Of a stretch of 64,000 nucleotides of DNA, positions 1 to 10,600 are shown one piece after another (positions within the stretch are counted from its first letter, which is position 1; each line of letters begins with the position of its first letter). This DNA comes from UBA6055 sp965214085 (lineage in GTDB: Bacteria; Chloroflexota; Anaerolineae; Aggregatilineales; Phototrophicaceae), in the NCBI GenBank assembly GCA_965214085.1, contig OZ243937.1:1-64000 (forward strand). The letters run 5' to 3'. The translations under genes were made by a program, and so were the position numbers. A model generated the notes under the pieces. It did not search any database. It was given only the letters and a program-made list of their open reading frames with translations, and was not told the DNA's origin.

Positions 1-443
1 GATGTGCCCGATCTCCGCCTGCGTCAACCGGCCGGCGAAATTAGCAGGCATGGCGTTGGCGTAGCCCTCAACCAGATAAGCGCCGGGCGCAACAATCGAT
101 TCGTACAGATATTGCACTGCCGTCATGGGCGGCTGCCGTGTCAGCGCACGATCGGCGACGCCGACGAACGTAGGCGCGACGCGGCCCGCCCCCGACACGT
201 GGCAGGCTCCACATTGATTCGCCTCGATCAGCGCTTCGCCTTCTGATGCCGATGCGCCAACGAGCACAGCCGCAGCTTCTGTCGCATAGGATTGCGTATC
301 TATTGAGGAGGAAGTGGTCGCGTCGGGTGTGCTGGTAGCGACGAAGGCGACGGCGAATACGATGCCGACGATTATCAGCAGCGCAGCCGTAAGCGCTACC
401 TCCATCTGGGGGCTTTGCCGTGTTGACCCTGCGTCAGCCACAC
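1..443 (-). CDS. membrane-anchored monoheme cytochrome c (C-terminus cut by window edge)
   Basis: Reading right to left from a GTG at 441-443, the frame encodes a short N-terminus, one hydrophobic helix (VALTAALLIIVGIVFAVAFV) and a Ser/Thr-rich linker. A c-type heme site follows (QCGACH, a CxxCH motif in GEALIEANQCGACHVSG). The frame is still open at base 1, so the distal axial Met region may be missing. The GTG is chosen because GAGAGGG lies about 7 nt upstream and overlaps the ctaB stop; an in-frame ATG at 403-405 is the alternative. It sits directly downstream of ctaA and ctaB, so it is probably an electron carrier for, or subunit-like partner of, a heme-A terminal oxidase on the outer face of the membrane. 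The heme motif and anchor are seen; the oxidase link is inference. Confidence 0.8.
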
Positions 444-454
444 TAGACGCCCTC

Positions 455-1369
455 TCAGAGCAGCAGGCGATCAAAGATCATCGCCAGGAACAGCAGCGCC
501 AGGTAGAGAGAGGAATATTTGTAGAGCGCGCGGGCTGTCGGCTTATCGGCCCGGCGAATCAGCTTAATAGCCAGCAAAATGAGTAGCAGGCCAAGTATCG
601 CGGCCGACGCAAGATAGAATACATCTAGCATCTTGGGCGCCTGTGGCAGCAGTAACATGATAAGCGGTGTCAAGCTGATGATGACCAGCTGAACGGAATA
701 GAAGAGGATTTGATAGCGGGTCACCGTTTCGCCGCGCGCCACGGGCATCATGGGGATATCAGCGGCGGCATAATCCTTGTTGACCAGAATCGCCAGCGCC
801 CAGGAATGAGGCGGCGTCCAATAGAAGACGATGGCGAACAGGATGAAGGCCTCAAGCTCTAGCGAGCCACTCGCCGCCGCCCAGCCCACCAGCACCGGCA
901 TGGCGCCAGCGCCGCCGCCGATCAAGATGTTGACGACGGTGTTGCGCTTGAGAACCAGCGTATATATGACCACGTAGTAGATAGCGCCGGCCAGGGCGAG
1001 GACCGCCGCCAGCCAATTGACGAAAAGACCCAGAATAAGAACGGAAGACGCCACCAGGGACAGCCCGAATTTGAGCGCATTCCCAGCCGGAATACGACCA
1101 GACGGAATGGGACGGCGAGCGGTGCGCGCCATCTTGGCATCCAGCTCGTGGTCCAGAAATTGATTGATAGCGCTTGCGCCGCCGGCGGAAAGCGCGCCGC
1201 CAAGAATTGTCAGCGCCAAGAGTTCGCCCGACGGCAACGCGTCGATGGCGACGATCATGCTGGTCACACATGTGAAGACGAGCAATATGACAATGCGCGG
1301 CTTCATTAATTCGATATATGGCCGTGACGAGGCGCCAAATGCAAAGTTGCTGCGGAGGGTATCTATCAT
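455..1369 (-). CDS. ctaB: protoheme IX farnesyltransferase (heme O synthase)
   Basis: A 304-residue UbiA-superfamily membrane prenyltransferase that attaches a farnesyl group to heme B, giving heme O for heme-copper oxidases. It starts YIELMKPRIVILLVFTCVTS, and the first Asp-rich prenyl-diphosphate site is visible as NQFLDHELDAKM followed by RTARRPIPSGRI. The aromatic/His segment YWTPPHSWALAI is typical of CtaB. Multiple hydrophobic helices run to the C-terminus. The start is the ATG at 1367-1369, which overlaps the ctaA stop as ATGA; the longer open frame upstream (to 1474) only shadows ctaA. Translational coupling with ctaA and length normal for the family make this a secure call. Confidence 0.95.
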   Translation of the reverse strand: MIDTLRSNFAFGASSRPYIELMKPRIVILLVFTCVTSMIVAIDALPSGELLALTILGGALSAGGASAINQFLDHELDAKMARTARRPIPSGRIPAGNALKFGLSLVASSVLILGLFVNWLAAVLALAGAIYYVVIYTLVLKRNTVVNILIGGGAGAMPVLVGWAAASGSLELEAFILFAIVFYWTPPHSWALAILVNKDYAAADIPMMPVARGETVTRYQILFYSVQLVIISLTPLIMLLLPQAPKMLDVFYLASAAILGLLLILLAIKLIRRADKPTARALYKYSSLYLALLFLAMIFDRLLL

Positions 1370-2301
1370 CCGTTTATCGTTCCGCCCTGCGGTTTGTTGA
1401 GATATTCGATCAGCGTCAGTATGACCAGCAATCCCCAAACTGTCGCCGCCAAGCCGACATGTATCGCGCCCCATTCTCTGCCGGCTGCCGTCAGCACAAA
1501 CAGCGCCCCAGCCGCGATCTGCATAACCTGAACCAGAACGGCGCCAAAGGCAATCCGCTTAATCAACGGCTCTGCGCGCTGCCGATGGGCTTGCCACATC
1601 AGTATAAGGAGCGCCATGCTCATCGCCGCTACCGACAGACGGTGGATCATGTTGATGACTGCCAGCAGGCCCTGCTCGAAAGGCAGGATGGCGCCGCCAT
1701 CACATAGCGGCCAAGCCGTGCATGCAAGGGTAGCGCCGCTGCCCCGTACCAGGGCGCCGGTCAGGATGACCAGGAATGCCATAGCAGCATTAACGACCGC
1801 TAGTAGCGGAATCGAGTCCGCTCGCTGCAAAGGCGATGGCTGATACCAGGCCATGACTGCCGCCCCCAGCAAAGCTGCCAAAAGCAGCATGGCTACACCG
1901 AGGTGCAGCGTAACAAATGTCGGCGGCAATTCCAGGAAGACGACGATTGCGCCTAACGCGCTTTGCACAACGAAGAGAATGGCAGCCGCTACCGTTGCCT
2001 GCAGCACGCGCCGATCGCGTTGGCGATATTGGCGCCAGGCGGCGGCCAACGTGGCCAGGCCGAATAAGCCGATCAGCAGAGCGAAGAGGCGATGCAGCCA
2101 CTCGATCCAGGCCGTGATGTTATCCAGCGGCGGAAATATCGTTCCGTTGCAGAGGGGCCAATCCGTGCCGCATCCCAAGCCGGAATCCGTCACCCGAACT
2201 ACCGCGCCGAAGACGATCAAGCCCAGCGTGAGCGCCGCTGTGGATAGGGACAGCAAGATAAATGGCGAGATGCGCGCTGCGCTGGTATTATGCTCGATCA
2301 T
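1366..2301 (-). CDS. ctaA: heme A synthase
   Basis: A 311-residue polytopic membrane protein of the COX15/CtaA family, which oxidises the heme O methyl group to give heme A. Visible family marks are GAVVRVTDSGLGCGTDWPLC in the first half, its internal-repeat counterpart GALVRGSGATLACTAWPLC in the second, and the conserved His-bearing helices WIEWLHRLFALLIG, TLHLGV, INMIHRLSVAA and AIHVGLA. The two-fold repeat and about eight hydrophobic segments match the usual architecture, and each half keeps its conserved Cys residues. It is first in a ctaA-ctaB-cytochrome c run. The intergenic DNA upstream carries repeat fragments and no gene. Confidence 0.95.
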   Translation of the reverse strand: MIEHNTSAARISPFILLSLSTAALTLGLIVFGAVVRVTDSGLGCGTDWPLCNGTIFPPLDNITAWIEWLHRLFALLIGLFGLATLAAAWRQYRQRDRRVLQATVAAAILFVVQSALGAIVVFLELPPTFVTLHLGVAMLLLAALLGAAVMAWYQPSPLQRADSIPLLAVVNAAMAFLVILTGALVRGSGATLACTAWPLCDGGAILPFEQGLLAVINMIHRLSVAAMSMALLILMWQAHRQRAEPLIKRIAFGAVLVQVMQIAAGALFVLTAAGREWGAIHVGLAATVWGLLVILTLIEYLNKPQGGTING

Positions 2302-3382
2302 GGCCTAAGACTTCGGCGGACAGATATGGACCATGCTACTTTGTCACGCTTCTTGCGACAAGACAAGGTAAGGGTGCTTTTCCCAGGGCAATTGCATCAA
2401 AACTGGCATCCGCTTTGACGAGCAAAATTAAACTGAAAATTAACCGCAGAGTACACAGAGCGCGCAGAGAATAGCCATTGGTCAGGGACTTCGTGACATA
2501 CTGTCGCCAGCTTATCGGGAGGGAAGGAAATTAGTCGACAATGTGGCTGCAAGGCCCCAATTCAAGCAGTGGATAGTGGGAAAGTCGCCAAATGACACTA
2601 TATTCTGTACTATCTGTGGCCTTTGTGTTGGAAAATATTGTGCTGCGATTGCCCTGAAATTAGACCCAGATATACATACACGCTCTACAAATGAGTGCTA
2701 AAATCGTTCTTAGCCTTGTATCATATATTACGTAAACTTGATTTTACCAACAAATTTAACGGGCCGATGCATGACCAAACGTCAGCCTATGAGCGAGAAC
2801 ATCAAGCAAAATTGGCGACGACAGAAGCATGTATTAATCGCTTGAACCGACTAAGAAAGTGGGCCATGAAGCGGAGATCATGCCGCCATCCATTTTATGC
2901 TGTCGCCTTTCACAGCCAGGCTCAGCTTCTGCATCCGGGGGCAGCGCCTGATTGTATGGAAGCAAAGCATATTCGGTTGCTACCGCGCGCGCCGCAAGGA
3001 CACGGTCGGCTGGGTCCTGCGCGAGCGCGTCACAGTCATGGATTAGGAGAGGGTAAATTGCTTTCCGGTATTGAGGGGGGCCGCCTAGTGAGTACGCGGT
3101 ACCTACCTGGGATGTCAGCTCAAGGCTCAAACCATGAGCTTGCAACTCAATGCTTAACCAGACGAGGGTATGTACGCGCGTCAATGTACTCCCCCCTTGT
3201 ACAAACCCCAGCATTAGGCGGCCCTCCTTTTTGCCTGAAGCGCGCTAATGAAAGAGAGATGCAGCTGGATCGCATTTCCTTGAGCGACCGGCGCCAGGCG
3301 GGCCCGCCTGTGGCAGCGGATGGACCGAGCGTCAAGTGCTAAGCAAATGAGAACGACAGTAGTTAGTAGCAAAGCATTTGGA
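2302..3382. other. about 1.1 kb without a convincing gene; repeat fragments
   Basis: This stretch separates the minus-strand cta genes from the plus-strand genes. It holds repeat pieces (2376-2471 and 2642-2656) and several open frames with no protein-like composition. The longest, about 215 codons at 2695-3342, is rich in Arg, His and Pro and lacks a usable ribosome site. Codon usage and base texture differ from the coding DNA on either side, so the region may be decayed. I recognise no RNA gene. Confidence 0.5.
2376..2471 (-). repeat. dispersed repeat fragment (GATTGCCCTGG end and ACACAGAG arm)
   Basis: 2383-2403 reads, on the minus strand, as the TTTTGATGCAATTGCCCTGG signature found at several other intergenic sites in this window. 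2440-2471 (TTAACCGCAGAGTACACAGAG) is the ACACAGAG arm. A further partial end, CTGCGATTGCCCTG, lies at 2642-2656 in the opposite orientation. Confidence 0.6.
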
Positions 3383-3793
3383 ATGAAGAAGTCCGGCTGG
3401 CATCGGTTCAGCGTGTTGAAGCGAACAACGGCGGTGTTGGGCGCATTTATCGCGGTTGTGGTTTTACTTTCGATTACCAACAGAAATGACGATTGGAGCG
3501 AACCCTGTTCGGATTACGAGATCAGTCAAGGCACAGCCGGAGAGCGATTCGATCCTTTCCTGGTTGCGCTGACGCAGAATCAATATAGCCGTGCCGCTTT
3601 GAGCAGGCTCCGTCAAGCGGTCTGGCAAGATATGCCTTTGTGCCGCGACCTGGTGGAGCTGGCGTCATTGTCGCTGCAATTTTACAGCGACATGCTATTA
3701 GCTGAAGCGGCGCCAGAGCAAAGCAAAGGCATCCCCGATCTTAAGGAATACGACCGGTGGTATCAGCTCTTTCTTCGATTGCATGAGAGATAG
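3383..3793 (+). CDS. hypothetical small membrane-anchored protein
   Basis: A 136-residue protein starting MKKSGWHRFSVLKRTTAVLG. A basic N-terminus leads into one hydrophobic helix (TTAVLGAFIAVVVLLSI, about residues 16-32), then a soluble region with two Cys (EPCSDYE, MPLCRDLVE) and a largely alpha-helical, Leu-rich tail. This suggests a type II membrane protein with an extracytoplasmic domain. In-frame ATGs at 3320 and 3347 are also possible; I prefer 3383 because it places positive charges just before the helix. I do not recognise the family. It lies alone upstream of the secreted beta-helix protein in the same direction. Confidence 0.5.
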   Translation: MKKSGWHRFSVLKRTTAVLGAFIAVVVLLSITNRNDDWSEPCSDYEISQGTAGERFDPFLVALTQNQYSRAALSRLRQAVWQDMPLCRDLVELASLSLQFYSDMLLAEAAPEQSKGIPDLKEYDRWYQLFLRLHER

Positions 3794-4004
3794 GCAAAGC
3801 CGGCTGACATGCGGATGGATTCCAAGGCGGTCAATATAATGGTTTATACAGCCCAGGCAAAGCAAATGGATAGGGGCTATTCCTTGCAAGTTGTCTTGCC
3901 TTCATCTACGGCAAACCTCCCTAATCTGTTTGCCCAACCCGAAGATTCTCACGCCAGTATTTCAGGGCTGGCAAATCGCTAGTTCACAAAGAATGGAGAC
4001 ACCC

Positions 4005-7000
4005 ATGAAAATCATGTCGCAGAATATTTCCCGAATAGGTGCTGCGCTTTCTGTCAGGTCAGATTTGCCGGTTGGCGCAATTACTCTGCAGCGCGCAGAG
4101 CGGGGTTTCCAGCCGGTACGGCTACCGTTTCTGATTCTGGCGCTGTTCTGCTTGTACCTGCTATTGGCCGCGGCGGGTATTCCTGCCCTGGCGCAGGATA
4201 CGTCGCCGGCTGCCCCGACCAATTTGACGGCCAGCTTCACAAACGATGGTGTCCTCTTGAGCTGGACGGCGCCGGCCGGAGATGTAGACGGATATGAAAT
4301 CTTGCGCCGGCGTCCCTTGCAAGGCGAAAATGAACTAACGACCTTGGTGGACGATACCTTCAGCGACAACACCGTACGCATGGACACCAGCGCCACGATA
4401 GGTGAACGCTACATCTATGGCGTCAAAACCATTCGCGGCGTCGACCGCAGCCCATTGTCCTCCCTTGTGGATTTTGTCTATCAGCAGCAGGATCAGCAGC
4501 AGGATCCGTCAATTCCAGCCCCGAGCAATTTATCCGCCAGCATCAGCGCCGGGGGCGTCACGCTAACTTGGACGGCGCCGTCCGGAACAGTGGACGGATA
4601 TGAGATCCTGCGCCGGCGTCCCTTGCAAGGCGAAAACGTGCCCAGGACCTTGGTGGATAATACTGGCAGCAACGGAACGGCCTATACTGACGCCAGCGCC
4701 ACAACACCCGGAGAACAATACATCTACTGGGTCAAAACCATTCGCGGTACCGACCGGAGTGCGTTGTCACAACAATTTGCCCAGGTCGACTTTGTAACCG
4801 TAAGCTGTCAAATTCTGGCCGGCGCCAACCACGACATCCTGCAATGCGCGGTGGATGCTGGCGACCGGGTCATCACATCGACTGAGTGGACCCCCAGTTA
4901 CGAGGTTCAGTACGCTCAAACTAAAGATGGTCCGGTAGCGAACTGGGTCATCGGCGCTGAGTATTGCGGCCAGACCACAACAGTCTCGGTGGATGCAAGC
5001 GAAGGTGACGCGCTGCTCTCGTCAGTCGAAACAACGATCACGCTTGCCTGCGCGCCGACGCCCCCTGACACCCTGACTGTCAGTTGCGAAACTCTGATTG
5101 TGAACAGCCAGCACGAACTGCATTGCGCCTTGAGCGGCGGCGATCAAACGATTGATTCCGCTCTATGGACTCCCAGTTACGATGCTCAAGCCGCTATAAC
5201 AACGGAGGGAGCGAATGCGACGGAAGCGTCCTGGGTCATCAGCGCCGAGCAGTGCGGCCAAACTGCCAATGTAGAGGTGGTACCGCAGTCTGGCGATTCA
5301 ACGCTGCCGGCGGTGCGGACGTCGATCTCCATCCCCTGTGTCATCACTGTGGATGGCAATTGCAGCCTGGCAAACGCGATCCGCTCCGCCCAAGGCATTG
5401 CCCAGGTCGAAGAGAGCAGCGACACCGATGGCAATGACGAGTGTGAAACCGGCGCCACGGGTGACGACATCATTCTGCTGACAACGAATGTCACGCTGGC
5501 GTCGGCATTGCCAACCATATCGAGCGCAGTTCACATCGAAGGCGGCGGCCACACCCTCTCTGGCGACGACCAGTACCAGGTCCTAAATACGAACGGCGGT
5601 CAACTCAGCATCAGTAATTTGACCATTGCCAACGGCTCTTCGGCGACAGAAGGCGGCGGGGTATATGTCAACAGCGGTTCATTACGCATAAGCGACAGCC
5701 ATATAATGAACAGCGACGCCGCTGACGTCGGCGGCGGCATCTACGCCATCGACAGCGATATTGATATTGTCGACACCGAAGTCAGCGGCAACACGACGGT
5801 AAAGAGCCATGGCGGCGGCGTCTACTTCATCAGTTCTACCGGTTTGAACACGCTGGACATTTCAGGCGCCACCTTCGCGAACAACCAGGCTACTGAAGAT
5901 GGCGGCGCATTAAAGACTGCTGGCGGAATCGCCAACGTCGACAAAAGCACCTTTGTCGAAAACGCGGCCGATGAAGGCGGCGCGATCGAAAGCAGCCAAA
6001 CCACGCTCGACATCACGAACAGCACCTTCAGCAGCAACAGCGCCAGAGAAGGCGGCGGACTGAGCTCGTTCAGCTCTTTCGTGACGCTGACGCACACAAC
6101 CTGGGCTTACAATTCGGCGGCCGAGCAAGGCGGCGGCATCGCCATTATTGGCTGGACGGGCAACTTCAAGATTCGCAATACCTTGATCACCGACAGCGCC
6201 AGCGGCGGGGATTGCCATAGCGGACCCAATCCCGAGATCATGCTCGAGTTCACCGGCAACTTCATCCAGGATGGCTCCTGCGCGCCTGAACCAGCCGAAA
6301 GCCAAGCCGTGGCGTCTGATGAAGGCGCTGTGATTGAGGCGGTAGCCCAACATGACGATGACGATCATGATGACCCCGTTGTCTTGGTCCCCGCCGGGAT
6401 CACCTCCCTTTCCGGCAACCCGCCGCATCACCCGCTGCTGTGGGGCAGCCCGGCCATTGACAACGCCGACCCGACCTACTGTTCGCGCGACGATCAACCC
6501 CAGACAGCCCGCCCGCAATACGGCAACTGTGATATCGGCGCCTACGAATACCCGAGAGCGCCCGAACCGACGCCAACCCCGCGACCGCCCGTTGTAAACG
6601 AACCGGACGATGACGAGCCTGACAGCCCTCCGGCTGCTACGCCCCCGCCTCCCATTAGCTACATCTGCATCGAGAACGATCGCATAGTTGTGAGGTCGCC
6701 CGGGCAAGATGTGAATTGCGTGGAAATTGACATTCTCACGCTTGACAAACACCCGTCCCTGCAAGGCATGAGGTTTGCCGTGCGGCTTTGGAACAGCGAG
6801 AACGAATGCTTGCACACCGTCTCTTTGGGGGACAACCTGTATCGTCTGGCGATCCAATACGAAACGACGGTGGATGTCCTGCGGCATCACAATGACCTGA
6901 CGTCGAACGAGCTCTCGGTCGGCCAGAAGTTGGTGCTGCCCTTCTGCGCCCAGAACACGGGTACCTTCGCGCCGGGCACAGAAGTCTGCTTCGGCGCCGT

Positions 7001-7139
7001 GGGCAGGATTGTACTGATCGATACCTCGGCCCCGGAACGGCCCATCCATTCGATCGAGACCTTTACCCGTGAGGGTATGACCTGCGGCTTCATTAACCAA
7101 GGTGGTATCGTGGCGCTGGTCGCCGCAGACTCCGGTTAA
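4005..7139 (+). CDS. secreted FN3 / beta-helix / LysM multidomain protein
   Basis: A 1044-residue secreted protein. After a long 38-residue N-region, a hydrophobic stretch (about 40-59) ends at a signal-peptidase-like site, ALA|QD, near residue 63. Domains in order: two fibronectin type III modules (about 68-260) that share DGYEILRRRPLQGEN; two related Cys-containing modules (about 263-440) with W-T-PSYE/D and CGQT; a right-handed beta-helix (about 445-800) entered by NCSLANAIRSAQ and rich in GGG motifs, ending in DIGAYEYP, a choice-of-anchor-like segment; a Pro/Asp linker; one LysM motif (about 938-980, SLGDNLYRLAIQYETTVDVL) and a short Cys-containing tail. The likely role is cell-surface or wall-associated binding. 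ATG 4005 is chosen over the upstream ATG at 3891 because GGAG lies just before it and it leads into the signal peptide. Function is inferred from architecture only. Confidence 0.8.
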   Translation: MKIMSQNISRIGAALSVRSDLPVGAITLQRAERGFQPVRLPFLILALFCLYLLLAAAGIPALAQDTSPAAPTNLTASFTNDGVLLSWTAPAGDVDGYEILRRRPLQGENELTTLVDDTFSDNTVRMDTSATIGERYIYGVKTIRGVDRSPLSSLVDFVYQQQDQQQDPSIPAPSNLSASISAGGVTLTWTAPSGTVDGYEILRRRPLQGENVPRTLVDNTGSNGTAYTDASATTPGEQYIYWVKTIRGTDRSALSQQFAQVDFVTVSCQILAGANHDILQCAVDAGDRVITSTEWTPSYEVQYAQTKDGPVANWVIGAEYCGQTTTVSVDASEGDALLSSVETTITLACAPTPPDTLTVSCETLIVNSQHELHCALSGGDQTIDSALWTPSYDAQAAITTEGANATEASWVISAEQCGQTANVEVVPQSGDSTLPAVRTSISIPCVITVDGNCSLANAIRSAQGIAQVEESSDTDGNDECETGATGDDIILLTTNVTLASALPTISSAVHIEGGGHTLSGDDQYQVLNTNGGQLSISNLTIANGSSATEGGGVYVNSGSLRISDSHIMNSDAADVGGGIYAIDSDIDIVDTEVSGNTTVKSHGGGVYFISSTGLNTLDISGATFANNQATEDGGALKTAGGIANVDKSTFVENAADEGGAIESSQTTLDITNSTFSSNSAREGGGLSSFSSFVTLTHTTWAYNSAAEQGGGIAIIGWTGNFKIRNTLITDSASGGDCHSGPNPEIMLEFTGNFIQDGSCAPEPAESQAVASDEGAVIEAVAQHDDDDHDDPVVLVPAGITSLSGNPPHHPLLWGSPAIDNADPTYCSRDDQPQTARPQYGNCDIGAYEYPRAPEPTPTPRPPVVNEPDDDEPDSPPAATPPPPISYICIENDRIVVRSPGQDVNCVEIDILTLDKHPSLQGMRFAVRLWNSENECLHTVSLGDNLYRLAIQYETTVDVLRHHNDLTSNELSVGQKLVLPFCAQNTGTFAPGTEVCFGAVGRIVLIDTSAPERPIHSIETFTREGMTCGFINQGGIVALVAADSG

Positions 7140-7690
7140 GCGCTGCCATTACGTCCGTTAGCGGGGCAAGCCAATTGCCCCGCTGCGCTTCAACGGCCGG
7201 GCAATTCGCATTAGCCAATGCGCGAAACCATATTCTGCATCTAATCCCATCCCGCCGCGGAATTGTTCTTCCGGGTAAGTGAATCAGCAATATATGAACC
7301 TTATACGAACATAAATCTAACCACAGAAACACAGAGAAAAGCCTATCACTTATAGGTATTTTGAAAGACTGTTCTTTGTGCCCTCAGTAAAACCAAGTTA
7401 GTCATGCGAAAAAGCCAGCCTTGTAGGGGCGACCAATCTGGTCGCCCGCTGCCGCTTTAATTTGTGGTTACGGGCTGTCGCGCCTACAGATTGTTGCTCT
7501 GGTGAAATTTACATTACTTTAATGGCTTTAATTCTGTGTCTCTGTGGTTAGATGTAAGTTCGTATAAGATTCATGGTTCTCAGATTCATTTTGATGGGAT
7601 TGCCCTGGCTCAACAGTTTGCGAGTATTAACAGAGTAGAGCGATCGATTCGCAGAGCAGTCATAGCTAGCGTAGTAACAGGGGGCAGCGC
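7140..7690. other. intergenic region dominated by a composite repeat
   Basis: About 550 bases between the beta-helix gene and the helicase gene. Most of it (7317-7609) is a dispersed repeat listed separately. The rest holds no open frame with protein-like composition. An AGGGGG-type ribosome site sits just before the helicase GTG. Confidence 0.6.
7317..7609 (+). repeat. composite dispersed repeat, fullest copy
   Basis: The unit starts with TAACCACAGAAACACAGAG (7317-7336). AACCAAGTTAGTCATGCGAA (about 7390) follows, then the palindrome GGGGCGACCAATCTGGTCGCCC (about 7425-7446) and a second GGGC/GCGCC piece to about 7487. The inverted arm CTGTGTCTCTGTGGTTA comes at 7535-7551, and the unit ends in TTTTGATGGGATTGCCCTGG (7589-7608). 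Close copies with the same module order lie at 28371-28543 (opposite order around the palindrome), 50104-50297 and 54032-54186. No coding capacity is visible. Confidence 0.8.
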
Positions 7691-10600
7691 GTGATTAAAC
7701 TGGATCAGCTAAAAGCCAAGATGCGCGTCAACGGCATTGTACCGGATCAAACCGTCGAGATAGTCGCTGTAGACAAGAGCGGCCCGACGTCAGTATCCGT
7801 GGCCTACCGCCGCGCGGATGGCAATCTTGGCGAAAGGGTGCTTTACCAGGCGGATGAGGCGACTCTGTCGACGCCGCCGGAGGAAAGATTGTGGCCCTTT
7901 GACGGCGACGGACGAATGTTGAGCCTGGTATCCGAAGCCTATCGCATTAACTTGGGGCATCTCTTTGATCCGCGCTTGGCCGTGCATACGTCGCTCATCG
8001 AACCGCTGCCGCATCAGATCACAGCGGTGTACGAAGAAATGCTGACGCGGCAGCCTTTGCGATTCCTGCTCGCGGATGACCCCGGGGCGGGCAAGACCAT
8101 CATGGCCGGTCTGCTTATCCGCGAATTGATCGTGCGTGGTGATGTGCGGCGCTGCCTGATTTGCGCGCCGGGCAATCTGACCGAGCAGTGGCAGGATGAA
8201 CTCGCTAGCAAATTCCAGCTCGACTTCAGGATTGTCACGCGCGACATGATCGAAGCGTCACGCAGCGGCAACCCCTTCGCCGAAAACGACCACTTAATCG
8301 TGCGCTTGGATCAGATCAGCCGAAATGAGGAGATTCAGAGCCGATTGGCGCAAACCGATTGGGACCTGGTCGTCTGCGACGAAGCGCACAAAATGTCCGC
8401 GGCCTATTTCGGCAATAAGCTGGAGGAGACCAAGCGCTATAGACTCGGCAAGCTGCTGGGCAAACTGACGCGTCATCTGCTGCTGATGACCGCCACGCCG
8501 CACAATGGCAAGGATGACGACTTTGATCTGTTTATGAAGCTCTTGGACCCGGATCGTTTTGAAGGGCGCGCCCCGGCTGGGGCAGGCCGCAGCGATGTAG
8601 CAGACTTGATGCGGCGCATGATAAAGGAGCGGCTGCTGAAGTTTGACGGCACGCCGCTCTTCCCCGAGCGCAGAGCGACATCGGTCAATTATGACCTGTC
8701 GCCGGCTGAGCTGGACCTCTACGAAAGCGTCACCGACTATGTTCGCACCGAGTTCAATCGCATAGAAGAGCTTGAGCACGGCGGGCGCAAAAGCGCGATA
8801 GGCTTCGCGCTGACGATCTTGCAGCGCCGTTTGGCTTCATCGCCGGCCGCAATCTATCATTCGCTGCGGCGTCGGCTTGAGAAGCTGGAAACCCGCTTGA
8901 AGGAAGAAATTGAAGGCTCGGCAGGCGTTTGGCAGCCATCGGCGCTGAGCAGCGACATCAATCTCGATGAAGACCTGGAAGACGCGCCCGAGCATGAAGT
9001 CGAAGCGATCGAAGCCGAGTTGGTTGACCATGCGACCGCCGCCAAAACGGTGACTCAGTTGGCTGAAGAGATTGCCATCTTACGCGAGCTAGAGCAGCGG
9101 GCGCAGCGTGTACTGCGCAGTGGCAAGGACAGCAAGTGGCTGCAATTGCTGAACCTGCTGCAAGATACGCCGGAAATGAAGAATACAGACGGCACGGCGC
9201 GCAAGCTGGTCATCTTTACCGAGCATCGCGATACGCTCGACTATCTGATTGGCAAGCTGCATACCGTGATCGGGCGGCCCGAAGGCGTCGTGACCATCCA
9301 CGGCGGCACGCATCGCGATCAGCGGCGCAAGATCGAAGAGGATTTTCGCCACAATGCCGATGTGCAGATCCTGGTCGCCACCGATGCTGCCGGCGAAGGC
9401 ATCAACCTGCAGAGCGCCCACCTGATGGTCAATTACGATTTGCCTTGGAATCCCAACCGGCTGGAGCAGCGATTCGGGCGCATTCACCGCATCGGGCAGC
9501 AGGAAGTCTGCCACCTCTGGAACCTGGTCGCGGGCGAAACGCGCGAAGGCGCCGTCTATCAGCGTTTGCTGGAGAAGCTGGCGCGGGAACGCGATAGGCT
9601 GAACGGGCAGGTCTTTGACGTAATCGGCGAGCTTTTCCGGCAGACGCCGCTGCGAAAACTGCTGGTCGAAGCCGTTCGTTATGGCGACCAGCAAGAGGTG
9701 CGCGACAAGCTCAAGATCGCCATCGACAACGCCACCGACCAAGAGCGCGTGAAAGCAATCGTTCGGGACGACCTGCTCGTCAGCGGCGTAATGGACACGA
9801 GCAAGGTTGAGCAAGTTCGCGCCGACATGGAGCGCGCCAACGCCCGCAAGCTGCAGCCGCACTTCATCGCGGCCTTCTTCAAAGCGGCTTTTCAAGAGTT
9901 AGGCGGCGCGCTGCATGAACGCGAAAGCGGGCGTTACGCCGTCAACAACGTGCCCTACGACATACGACATCACGCCGAGGAACGTGGCATCGGGCCGATC
10001 GCGCGCAAGTATACGCGGATTTGCTTCGACAAGCGCCTAATCCACCAAGAGAAAAAACCGGAAGCGGCTTTCGTCTGCCCGGGGCATCCGCTGCTTGATG
10101 CGACCATCAGCCTGATGCTGCATCGCGAGCGCGACACCTTGAAACGCGGCGCCATGCTGGTGGACCCAAACGACCCCGGTACAGAGCTGCGCGTCCTGTT
10201 TTACCTGGAGGGCGCCATTCAGGATGCCGTGCCCAGCCGCACAGCCGACCACAGCGTCATATCGCGCGAGGTACATTTCGTCGAAATCGACAGCGCCGAT
10301 GCCATCCACGAAGCCGGCGCCGCGCCCTACCTCGATTATCGCCCGGCTAGCGAGGCTGAAATAGCGCGTATCGCGCCCCGGCTGGAGCAGGACTGGCTCA
10401 AAGGCGAGCAGCTGGAGAAGCGTGTGGTGAACCACGCCATCGAGCGCTTGATCCCGCGCCATCTGCAGCGCATCCGCGAAGCGCGGAACGAACGGCTGAA
10501 CAAGACCGAGCGGGCGGTTAAAGAACGCCTGACGCGCGAGATTAGTTACTGGGATGGGCGGGCGGCGCAGTTGCGCTTGCAAGAAGAAGCGGGCAAGGCG

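Noticed and set aside
1370..1474. Longer start for ctaB
   Set aside because: The extra residues lie inside ctaA in another frame; the ATGA overlap gives a normal-length protein.
2695..3342. Plus-strand open frame of about 215 codons
   Set aside because: Arg, His and Pro-rich with no recognisable domain, no ribosome site and poor composition; overlapping frames are equally open.
5910..7100. Minus-strand open frame of about 396 codons opposite the LysM protein
   Set aside because: Antisense shadow of a gene with signal peptide and domains; Arg/Gly-rich and without motif.
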